From assembly GCF_002575655.3 (NCBI RefSeq), contig NC_053040.3:351793267-351857266 (forward strand): 64,000 bases of DNA, written 5' to 3'. Position 1 is the first letter of the stretch. Each line of letters opens with the position of its first letter. The position numbers and the translations under genes are program-made. This document shows, one piece after another, positions 34,067-44,650 of this stretch. This stretch comes from Aegilops tauschii subsp. strangulata (Eukaryota; Streptophyta; Magnoliopsida; Poales; Poaceae). Under the pieces are notes generated by a model. That model had not been told where the DNA came from. It saw nothing but the letters and a program-made list of their open reading frames with translations, and made no database searches.

Positions 34067-35463
34067 GGCTCAGCATATTGCATTGAAGTTTAACCGGATT
34101 AAATTGCAATTGAACAACTGTTGCCTGAGTCATGGTGCCACCATATCGATCTTGACTAGTGTAACCACGCTTGCCCTATAGGAAGGCCCTAACTGGGTCT
34201 ATTGTCATGCCTCTCACCGGTGCCTCCCGCGAGGGAAGGTTATGCGCGAGCGCTACCTTGGCTAGGTAGGACGGCATAAGCCTTGTGTGCCCGTTGTTGA
34301 GTATGGACCCTTGTCCCCGTTTGGGACCGTTTTGCCACGACGGTGGCCGTTGGTGCCTTTGGTAGGCACGGGGCCACCCAGGACTTAGCCCAAAGGGGAG
34401 TTGGTCGGAGTGTCCGGGGGGTGGCATGGCAGTAGGACGGTTTTGTCGGAACGCTTTGGTCCACCCGAATGGGAGTGCAAGGCCAGGGTTCCGTGGTGTG
34501 GGTACAGTGTGCTAACCTCTGCAGAGTGTGTGTGTGTTAAATCTATCGATAGCCACGCCCGCGGATAAGGGCCCAGTTTGTGTCGGTCACACTATGGGTC
34601 AACAGTAGTAATAATAATTCGATTAATAACATCCCCGGTTCGATGATGAAAGAAGTTGGTTGATATATATGTGATCGTGAGAGGATCACTGTGATATCGT
34701 GAATACCGACTTGTTGGATATTTGTGATGTTATGCAAGAGTCAAGGGTAAAGGTCAAGCTCCTTGTGGTCATAAATGATTACTACGGTATTGTTAATACC
34801 AAGCTTGATTGGATCCTGAGATGATTGTGTGATATCCGTGATGGTAAGTGATACAGGTGATGGTTACGAGGTAATCCGAACAGAGTAAGTTGGTGCATGA
34901 TAGTTTCATCATGTTGCATGCTAGTGTCATCATGTTCATATGTTTATGCCATGCTCATATTGTTCTAGCTGTATCATCTTGTTCATGCTATGATTGATCT
35001 GATAGTATCAGGTTAATCCTTGTTAACCTGTGATTGCCATGCTATTGTTTTGTCTTGATTGCTTTGGTTGCCGTGAGCTTGCAAGTACATTCAATGTACT
35101 GACCTGGCATGTCATGCCAGTTTGTAGGTCATGCCAGATATGATTGCTTGTTTGTCGTGGATCCCTTGTTTGCGCGCTAGGATAAGCGTTCCAGCTAGTG
35201 TCCCTGCGGAGTGGAGTTCATCACCGTCGTCACTGTTCTGCTGCCAGTAGTCATTCCGCTGCGTCGTGTTGTTCTGCTGCTTGCATAGGGCAACCGTGGC
35301 AGGCGTAGTGTCGCCGTGCCGATGTAATCCCCTTGTACTCCAATAGATTGCAATAAAGAGCTGATTTGTTCTATGCTAAGCAGTGCCATATTCCAGAAGA
35401 CTTCTCCTCGATCTCTGGGCTGGAATACGAGGCGTTCCGGTTTCTCAAAGCCGGGGTGCCACA

Positions 35464-38430
35464 GGCTTGGTATCCGAGCAGGTTTGGCTGTAGGATGCCC
35501 TAGCCCGCGCGAACGTTAGAATAGGGTAGTATAGAGCCCAGTTGGTTTGTTGCACTTGATTGCTGCATTTGTTTGTTGCATAGCATGCACATAGATCATT
35601 TTCTTGTCGCTAACGGTTAATCTTGTGAGTGTAGGTGCCGTCGTTTTCGATCCACTACCTGCACCCTCTTTCTTAGCATGCCTGATCTCCGGTGTTCGGC
35701 ATCATCTCTGTCCCAGCAGAGTGATGCCCTGGTACCAAGTGTTCCAGACACCATTTGCAGGCGTTATGCTCGGATATCGCGTCGATATCTTTCCACTACC
35801 CACCCGTATTGTTTCGGTGATAGACTTGTCTCTATCCCGATCGTGCCATCCATCTCGTCCCTTTGGCAACCCTTACTGATACCTGTTATTGAAAAAAGGG
35901 GAATGCCATCAAGCCTTGCTTTTCCTCCACTATATTGCCCTGTCATTCCATTCTTTGGACGTGTATGATTCCCTTTCATACGCTTGATGATGATGTGGTC
36001 ATGACCTCCATGTCTTGCTGCATGATTGCCAAGTCGGTCCTCGCCTCTGTATCCATCCAGATCCAGCTGGTGTTCAGCCAGCGCTTGGTGTAGCCTTGGT
36101 TACACCAACTCTTTCCACACACAGACTCACTTTCGTGCACATCGCCACAGCATATTAGACCGTAATACCGGAGTTTCCGTGAGATTTGTGTGCTTAGGTA
36201 TGCATGCATATTATTATGTGAGTAGCAGTAATATGTGATCTTGCTTGATTATTTGTGTTAATTGTATGCTTGTGTGCTTTTGTTTTAGTCGTTTCTTTTG
36301 CTTCTTTCTTTGGGCCTTCGGTGTGGCATTATTTTTCCCCTCATTAAAGTTGCTCGTCAACCGACCGGATCTGAAGAATCAGCAAGGATTTCAAATATTT
36401 GGAAGCTCAGATAAATGGAATGAAGTTATCAGCAGACTGCAGTGAAATTTGGAATATCTCGTCTGAATGCAAAAGGAATCTTGGATGGACAGTCAACATC
36501 ATGTTTGCATCAGCATGCACTCCTTACAGCAATACGGATAATCAAGTTTGCCTCAGAGTGCACTCTTCATGACAGAAATGTTCAGATCAGCAAGAAGATA
36601 AGCTATGTGCAAGACCAACAAGCAATTTCAGTCAAAGGTATGGTTCAGATACAAGGTTTGATTCTTCTTGGAGGATGATTTTGAAACATGATATGCCTGG
36701 AAGAAAGCAAGGATGTGCCACATACTCAGAAAGGAGGATGGTCCAGCAATTCCTGTTTCAGCACGATGCCCAGTCTTCCTCAGCAAGATACTCTCGATGG
36801 TTTTCAGCATAATCCATCCAATCGTCCTCAATACGGCACTGGTGCAAGATAGTACATTGTGAATTGACAGCAGATGTCAGAATCAGATCCGCAACAGTTG
36901 ATCAGAAGCAAGAATCAGTCAGAACACAAGTCTGCCTCGAGAATCAGATTCCCAGATATATGTGAAGGAAGCTAGATATACACCTCAGTGTGACAAAGGA
37001 CTATGAGGATTGACGACAACACTGAGCTCTGTACAAGTACCAGTGAACCTGGAAGATGATCTTGATGAGCCCTTGTCTCCTTTTCTTCAGTGCCGGCACC
37101 ACGCCTGTGATCTTAGCTGTTTTTAGCTATCTGGGGTGGATGCCGATTTTTATTTCTCTCTTCAATGACTGTCATGAGTTCTGAGCTGCTTTTCGGCCGT
37201 CTCATACAGCTGTTGAGTTTCTTTTTGTGACAGTAGCCCTATAGCTGCTTTTGGCTATTTTAGGGAGCTGCCACTTTCTTCTTATCGACCCGGTCTCTTG
37301 TTCTGAGCTTCTTTTCAGCCGTCCTGAGCTGTGGTTGAGTTATTTCAGTAATGTCCCAGATCTGAGTTGTAAAGACCGTTCTGGTGGCTACTGATTTATT
37401 TGCCGATTTCTTGCAAGGGTTCGGATGATCATTTTCCTACGGTCAGAACTTGAGAAGTGTTGAACCCGCCATTTAATGGATTACCATGTCAGAAGATGCG
37501 GATAAGAGTACAGCTGTCAGAATATTGCACCCGACAGAACCAATGGTCACACGAAGAAGCAATATGACCCCGCTCCTTCACCCAAGGATCCAGGCAAGGA
37601 AAACAGTAATGAAGGAGCCAGACTGATAATTGTTGCATAATTCAAATGGTGCAGATACCCCGGACAGTCTGAGTCAGTATGGATCACCATGGATATTCAC
37701 CAAAAGTGTCTGGTCGGTTTTGGATGGTGAATAACAGTCTGGGAGCATGTGCCCTCACTTATGTGAAGCCTCAACGGATAGCCTGTCATGGAAAAAATTC
37801 TTTCACGAGATTCACAGTCAGTCAAGTCTGCGGATACTATCATATAAGGCCATACCCCTTATGCTGGCAACGATAGGCGACAATAAAATATTTGGTATGA
37901 AGCTGAGATTCAAGACAGTGGAGCCAGTCAGGATGGGTCAGAAATTCCTGCGATAAGTCAGAATCTGTCAGAAAAACGGATATGCCGCAACTCACTGTTT
38001 GGACCTGAAGGACCTGCATTTAATGGAGAAACCCAATGCAAAGAGTCAGAGCTTGGGTGTTCACCAGGACAAATCGGATCACCAATTCATGGACAGTTGT
38101 CAGTACAGACACAACCATCGGAAGTCGCTCTCGGATTTGTGAGACAGGCGGATATTTCAGTCATGGTAATTTCAGCCAAGTCAACAGATATGAATAGAAT
38201 TGGAGCCAGTATAAGCAGAACATGTGAGTTAAGATCTGTCAGGATATGGATACAGTGAAGCAAGCAACCCCAGAGCTAGTCAGGTCAGTCAGATGAAGAA
38301 TTTAATGGGAACAATCAACAAAGGAAAAATGATACCCGAGTTGGAAACGGTTTCCTTAAGGCAGTATATTCATACTTGTTCCTGGAGCAACCAAATCTCG
38401 AGGACGAGATTTCTTTAAGGGGGGGAGGTT
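35464..38430 (+). mobile_element. LARD-1 internal domain, non-coding
   Basis: It begins with a primer-binding site (tggtatccgagc, 35468-35479, close to the initiator tRNA-Met type). It ends with a purine tract 'aagggggggaggtt' preceded by 'cgaggacgagatttc', a phrase typical of the 3' end of Tekay/Del-like gypsy elements. I found no conserved retroviral motif in any frame. The open frames are short and AT- or repeat-derived. An origin from a gypsy element by loss of the coding region is an inference from the two ends. Confidence 0.75.
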
Positions 38431-41400
38431 TGTCACAGCCTGATTTTTGGCCCTTTCTTTTTCTTTTGTTTTTCTGAGATTTTTGCTTGAGTTTTCTTTT
38501 TCCGTGGCTTTGTGGTCTGGAAACTGAAGAAGATGACCTCTTCATTGTTTCCAGAGTGGCTTGTCATCCTCAAATCCTTCCCTAGACCTTTCCATTTCCA
38601 TCCTTGGACCAAATCTCAATATTCTTTTTATTGGGAATATTCCTTTTCTATTAAAGTAATAACCCTAATTGCCCTAGGTTGTGAAGCAACCTATATTTCC
38701 ATCACTCCTAAAATTCCCAAATAATTCTCATAAATTGTTTGGGTCCTATCTTCCTCAAATATTGCAAAACATTTCATTTGCCATGTTTATCATCATGCTC
38801 AAATAATTCATTTCCTATTCTGCCCTAAATGGCACATTGTGAAGCAAGTGCTATTTTCCTTTGCCCAATTAACCTCAAACTCCTTGGACACCGTTTCCTG
38901 TCCATATCATTCCCACATGCCAAAATGCAACCTCATTTGCCTAGTAGTCATTTAATTATGATTTTCCAAAGTTTCTGTCCAGAAAGAGACTTTGTGAAGG
39001 CCGTACAAGCTAGGCATATCCAAATGAGTTGCACTTTTGCGTGGTCCTTCATATAATCAAATCATGGCCCTCCATGAAAGTTGAGCTCATTTAATGCCTC
39101 TGTGTGAGCACAGCTTCAAATCTTTGATTCTGTCCAAAATTTCAGTTTGTGAAGCAAGTATATTTTATCTTGCTTCATTATGGCTGTAAGTGTTTCTAGG
39201 CCTTCTCCTATCCATATAAACTCCCTCCACCAAGTTGTGGCTCAATCCACTTAGCCATTTTCCCTCTAGCATTTCTGCAAGTTTCTGGTCAGTGGGGATG
39301 TTTTTGAAGGAAGTACCATTTTGGTTTATCCAAATGGTGTGAAACCTTTTTCAGCATCTTCATATGACCAAATAACTCTGCCCTACCCAAGTTCAGCTCA
39401 AGTGGCTTCTCCATTTGAGTGCATCATCATGATTTCTATTCTGGACCAATTTAGGCAGTTGTGAAGCAACTATATCAAATATTGGTCCAAATCCCTCCAT
39501 AGTTTCCAGGACCGTAGTCCTTCCATACTCAAACACCCCAGACAACTCTGTTTGACCCAATCATCTCCCTGTTGATCAGCAGTACTCAGCCAAAACTGAT
39601 ACAACAAACTTCAGGCAATCACTCACATCTCTCCTTTGCACTTCTGCGTGATCTATCACCTCCCTCGGCCTCTAGTATGCACGGACTAATCACTAGACAT
39701 CTCAGGGCAGCCCTTGGCCTCTTCTCCTTGCCGGCTCACGCGGTCACCACCGCCCTGGTACGCCATGGACGCGAGCTGAGCGACGTTTTGCTCTGGCCCC
39801 TCGTCGGTTTGTCGTGCTCGCGCGCCTCGTCGTGTCCAAAAGCTAGCCCGCGTTGTCGCCGTTCCCCTGGAGCCCTCTCCCCCTCCCGAAGCCTCCTCAC
39901 TGGCGCTCGTCGCCGTGCGCCCAGGGGCGAACTGTAGCCGACCGGCTCTGTTCGCGCCGCGGCAGCTTCCCTCTCTTGTCCCCGAGCTCCGCTCCTCTAC
40001 GTGACCTCTGGCGCTCGTCCGTTCCCTCCCCGTCGTCTTCCCCGAGCTCATGCGCGAGCACACGCGTCCGCGGCGCCGTCCACATGTCCGCGGCGACGCC
40101 AGCTCGGCCATGACCTCGCACGGCTATAAGTAGCCCCACCCCGTGCAGCCCGAGTACTCCAGCAGCCTCACCTCGCTCCCAGGAACCTTCCTAGCCTCTC
40201 CATTAGCCTCTAGGAGCTCTCCTCGCCCTCCCTTGCCGCCATGGCCATTGCCTCGGCCGTTTCAAATTTGGGGCCAGTAGAGCTTCCCCCTCCCTCCTGA
40301 CCCCACCAGAGGAGTCCCCTCAACCCCCTGATCCTCCCCATCCAGTTGCCCCTCGCTGGAGTGCCCCGTAGCCCAACCCCACCCGAGCCGCCGTCCGCGC
40401 CATCTCTAGTCGCCGCCTCCCAGTTCCTCCTCGACGTCCGTGTCCAGCCGGGACGGAGGCGGCGTCCTCCCCCGAGCTCGTCGGTGGCCGCGGCGTCCCA
40501 AATGATGCCCGGAGTTGGCCGGAGTCCTCGCCGGCGTGCGCGGCCTCCTCTGTTCTAGAGCCCGCGTTGGGAGGAAGAAGAGGAGGAGTGGGAGGAGAGA
40601 GAGGAGGGAGTTGACCAGGCGGTGGGACCCCCTGGTCAGCCACTCGGCGTTGACCCCGCCCGGTCCAGCTGGATAAGTGACGGGCCCCACAGCCCGTGGG
40701 ACCCGCGTGTCAGCGGCCACACGCCCGACCCCGCCTGTGATGACGTGGCAAGTGGAAACGTATTTTGGGCGTGTGCGTTCAACTTCTGAAAGCGTATTCC
40801 TAATTTACGCGTCTGCCTTATCCACTCAGGGACCCGTCTGTGAATATTCCTTTTGCAGAAAAGTCCCTGATGTTCCAACCCTCATATCTCCGCAACCGTA
40901 ACTCCGATTTAGGTGAATCCAACGCCCACGTCTTCGCCTTGTCAAGCCTGTTCTGTTCCCACCATTTTCACTATGTTTCCAAATTCTGAAAATGACCATT
41001 TTTCCCTTGCCCCAATCAGCCTCTCCGAGAGAGAACCTTTCCGGCGATTCCTTCCGCGATCTTTCCACACTTCTCCCCGGAGCCTTCTTCATCCCCAGGC
41101 AAGCCACAACCACCATTTGCATGATAGCCATGCAGAAGCATTAGTTTCCAACTTGAATCTTTAATAACTGTTTGATTGTTTTGTTATTGCTGTCCGTATT
41201 TCGGTTATTCTTATGGATCGGTGTTTACCGTCATGCTATGTTTTCTTGCACTCTGTTATTTTGTTCTTCATGCTAGTATTACTTTAATATTGGCAATGTT
41301 TGGTAGTAGTACATGTTGGTGATGGTCTTCGGTGCCTGACTATCGTCGGTTCCGAGTACCGTCGTTATGCATGTTTCTTTGCATCCAGTTGAGTAAATAC

Positions 41401-43020
41401 TTGCATGGTAGTTTTATTGTTATGTTATTGCATGTTATTTATTGTTGATGCTAGAGGTCATGTTATGCTATGAGTAGTGTTATACTTGTGATATTCATGC
41501 TCGTCATTATGCCATGCTCAGTTGGATATGATTTATTGTTGATATGGTTAATAGTTATGTTGCATCACCATGCTTATGTTGATATCATGTTCATGCATTG
41601 TAGTTGCATCATGTTATTTTTACCATGGCTTAGCATATTGCATTCAAGTTTAACCGGATTAAATTGAACTTGAACAACTGTTGGCTGAGTCATGGTGCCA
41701 CCAAATCGATCTGACCAGTGCAACCACGCTTTCCCTATGGGAAGGCCCTAACTGGGTCTATTGTCATACCTCTCACCGGTGCCTCCCGCGAGGGAAGGTT
41801 ATGCGCGGGCGCTACCTTGGCTAGGTAGGACGGTATAAGCCTTGTGTGCCCGTTGTTGAGTATGGATCCTTGTCCCCGTTTGGGACCGTTTTGCCACGAC
41901 GGTGGCCGTTCGTGCCTTTGGTAGGCACGGGGCCACCCAGGACTTAGCCCAAAGGGGAGTTGGTCGGAGTGGCCGGGGGTGGCATGGCAGTAGGACGGTT
42001 TTGTCGGAACGCTTTGGTCCACCCGAGTGGGAGTGCGAGGCCAGGGTTCCATGGTGTGGGTACAGTGTGCTAACCTCTGCAGAGTGTGTGTGTGTTAAAT
42101 CTATCGATAGCCGCGCCCGCGGATAAGGGCCCAGTTCGTGTCAGTCACACTATGGGTCAACAGTAATAATAATAATTCGATTAATAACAACCCCGGTTTG
42201 ATGATGAAAGAAGTTGGTTGATATTTATGTGATCGTGAGAGGATCACTGTGATATCGTGAATACCGACTTGTTGGATATTTGTGATGTTATGCAAGAGTC
42301 AAGGGTAAAGGTCAAGCTCCTTGTGGTCATAAATGATTACTACAGTATTGTTAATACCAAGCTTGATTGGATCCTGAGATGATTGCTTGATATCCGTGAT
42401 GGTAAGTGATACAGGTGATGGTTACGAGGTAACCCGAACAGAGTAAGTTGGTGCATGATAGTTTCATCATGTTGCATGCTAGTGTCATCATGTTCATATG
42501 TTTATGCCATGCTCGTATTGTTCTAGCTGTATCATCTTGTTCATGCTATGATTGATTTGATAGTATCATGTTAATCCTTGTTAACCTGTAATTGCCATGC
42601 TATTGTTTGTCTTGATTGCTTTGGTTGCTGTGAGCTTGCAAGTACACTCAATGTACTGACCTGGCGTGTCATGCCAGTTTGCAGGTCATGCCAGATATGA
42701 TTGCTTATTTGTCATGGATGCCTTGTTTGCGCGCTAGGATAAGCGTTCTAGCCAGAGTCCCCGCGGAGTGGAGTTCATCACCGTCGTCGTTGTTCCGCTG
42801 CCAGTAGTCATTCCGCTGCGTCGTGTTGTTCTGTTGCTTGCATAGAGCAACCGTGGCAGGCGTAGTGTCGCCGTGCCGATGTAATCCCCTTGTACTCCAA
42901 TAGATTGCAATAAAAAGCTGATTTGTTCTATGCTAAGCAGTGTCGTATTCCAGTAGACTTCTCCTCAATCTCTGGGCTGGAATACGGGGCGTTCCGGTTT
43001 CTCTGAGTCGGGGTGCCACA
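38431..43020 (+). repeat. 3' LTR of LARD-1
   Basis: 4590 bp, collinear with 30793-35463. It is shorter mainly because it carries one rather than three copies of the minisatellite unit near 41589. Confidence 0.88.
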
Positions 43021-43025
43021 CTATA

Positions 43026-43181
43026 CTCATAAAAGTCAATCAAGCAGGAAGTAGGGTATTACCTCCATCAAGAGGGCCCGAACCTGGGTAAACATCATGT
43101 CCCCTGCCTCCTATTATCCTCGATCCTTTGATGCACAGTTCGGGATCCCCTACCCGAGATCTGCCGGTTTTGACACCGGCA
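43026..43181 (+). repeat. 3' LTR of B-1, right part
   Basis: It continues the LTR after LARD-1: 'agtcaatcaagcaggaagta' through 'gccggttttgacaccggca'. With 30478-30792 it totals 471 bp, the same as the 5' LTR and the B-2 LTR. Confidence 0.87.
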
Positions 43182-43294
43182 ACAGCGACGATGCCAGTGC
43201 CGCCGTGCTCCCCGACAAGCCGGCGTGGAGCATGTCGGCACTCTTCCTCAAGCTGTATTGGAGAGGCCAGCCGCGGAACCACGCGCTGGCTTAG
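43182..43294 (+). pseudogene. Unrecognised host exon, 3' piece, after B-1
   Basis: An open frame encodes SDDASAAVLPDKPAWSMSAL then FLKLYWRGQPRNHALA and ends at TAG 43292-43294. It is GC-rich like 21622-21893, and the two would join if B-1 were removed. The exact frame across the junction is unclear because the target duplication is imperfect. No family recognised. Confidence 0.38.
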
Positions 43295-43639
43295 TGCAGC
43301 AACTGGCTCCGACGGGCTAGGCGAGGTAGGTGGAGAAGCGAGCTGCCTCGCTCGTAACTGCCGGGCTCGGCAGGCCACCCAGACGGCTTTTATGCCACAG
43401 AACTACTCTTCCTGCTCGTCGGATGCCGCCGAAAGAGTGGACAAAATGGTGGAAGGAGGAGCTTGGCGGGCGTCTTGCTCCTGAACGGACGTGTGTGGCC
43501 GGAGTTGGTTTCTCGCATTCCACGCGGGTTTAAATATAGGTTTTTGAATGCGGCGAGGAGGCGGGTACAGCTGGGAGTGCGGCGGGCAGCGCCCTGGGCC
43601 GGCGCGCCGCTTCAAATGGCGGACGCAGTGAGAGGTCCC
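43295..43639. other. Host DNA between B-1 and B-2
   Basis: 345 bp of GC-rich sequence. Several short frames overlap on both strands, none with a recognisable motif. It may be the 3' flank of the interrupted host exon. Confidence 0.4.
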
Positions 43640-44110
43640 TGTCGGTGTCAAAACCGTCCGATCTCGGGTAGGGGGTCCTGAACTGTGCGTCTGAGGATCG
43701 AAGGTAATAGGAGACAGAGGACACGATGTTTGCCCATGTTCGGGCCCTCTTAATGGAGGTACTACCCTACTTCCTGCTTGATTGACTTTGATTAGTATAA
43801 GGATTACAAGAGTTGATCTACCTCGAGATCGTAATGGCTAAACCCTAGATGTCTAGCCTGTATGATTATGATTGCCTCTACAGACTAAACCCTCTGGTTT
43901 ATATAGACTCGGAGGGGCCTAGGGTTGTACAGAGTCGGTTTACATAGAAAGGAAACTTCTTAACCGAACACCAAGCTTGCCATCCACGCAAAGGAGAGTC
44001 CCATCCGGACACGGGGGAAGGTCTTCTATCTTGTATCTTCACGGCCCATCAGTCCGGCCCATGTCACATAGCCCGGACGCCCGGGGACCCCCTAATGCTG
44101 GACTCCCTCA
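43640..44110 (-). repeat. 3' LTR of B-2
   Basis: 471 bp. Read on the minus strand it starts tgagggagtccagc and ends gacaccgaca. It is adjacent to '...ggttcaggggctac' on the minus strand, the same purine tract as in B-1, which shows that it is the element's 3' LTR. Confidence 0.9.
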
Positions 44111-44531
44111 GTAGCCCCTGAACCAGGCTTCAATGACGATGTGTCCGGCGTGCAGATTGTCTTCGGCATTGCAAGGCGGGTTCCTCCTCCGAATACTCCA
44201 AAGTAGGTGAACAAAAGAACTATATCCGGCTCTATATAATAGTTACAACCCTGAACCACAAGGGTGAAATACTTAAACAAAATAAGTCATGTCCACTGAC
44301 AGCTTTTTCGGCAAGATGTTACGTTCTGGCCTTATTATTATTTTGTGGCCTCCCGTCTCGCGCTTCGAGGCGCGGCCTCTATTGACACGTCTTGTTAAAG
44401 CAGAGATCGTGTCCCCTTATTGCGGGATTCTCATCAATACGGGTTTGGGTAATCCAACTGCGTCGTTCGCACGACCCCTTGGGAATAAGCGAGTTTTAAG
44501 GCTTGTGAGGGAGCGTTTGATATTCACTGCC

Positions 44532-44540
44532 TTTATAAGA
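44532..44540 (+). promoter_or_regulatory. Likely TATA box of the B-2 antisense gene
   Basis: tttataaga within 'tcactgcctttataagagga', about 110 bp upstream of ATG 44651. It is conserved in sequence and distance with B-1. Confidence 0.6.
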
Positions 44541-44650
44541 GGATAAGGACCCATCTTCTTACCCCACGCCTTCTTCTTCCTCAGCCTTCCCATCCTCGAG
44601 CTCTAGCGCCCAAGCTTCAGTCTTTTCCCTCACCACCAAACATTCTAGCC

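Larger units (their letters stand above)
30793..35463 (+). repeat. 5' LTR of LARD-1
   Basis: 4671 bp. The first part is AT-rich, followed by a GC-rich stretch (32000-33150) with a TATA box at 32485-32493. After it come T-rich DNA, a minisatellite at 33958-34066 and an end at gggtgccaca. In the first 240 bp I count five mismatches with the 3' LTR. The GC-rich open frames (for example 32707-33264) occur in both LTRs with frame-breaking differences and no recognisable domain, so I do not call them genes. Confidence 0.88.
30793..43020 (+). mobile_element. LARD-1: long-LTR, non-coding retrotransposon inside the B-1 LTR
   Basis: The LTRs are 4671 bp (30793-35463) and 4590 bp (38431-43020), with termini tgtcacagcc and gggtgccaca. 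The target duplication ctata is perfect (30788-30792, 43021-43025). The 2967-bp interior has a primer site and a purine tract but no gag, protease, RT or integrase. This is the plan of a large retrotransposon derivative (LARD), of which barley Sukkula is the known Triticeae example; whether this is Sukkula itself I cannot say. It would have to be moved by another element's proteins. Confidence 0.85.
21894..43181 (+). mobile_element. B-1: gypsy-type LTR element without RT or integrase, with antisense gene; split by LARD-1
   Basis: The 471-bp LTRs are 21894-22364 and the split copy 30478-30792 plus 43026-43181, which also totals 471 bp. Between them on the plus strand are the primer site, gag and protease, then a non-coding spacer, then an antisense gene. 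I saw no RT, RNase H or integrase motif anywhere in the 8.1-kb interior. The flanks gaagc and acagc agree at only three of five positions, so the target duplication is weak. The protease motif suggests a gypsy relative. Such an element would need enzymes from an autonomous partner. The published Triticeae family name is not certain to me. Confidence 0.82.
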
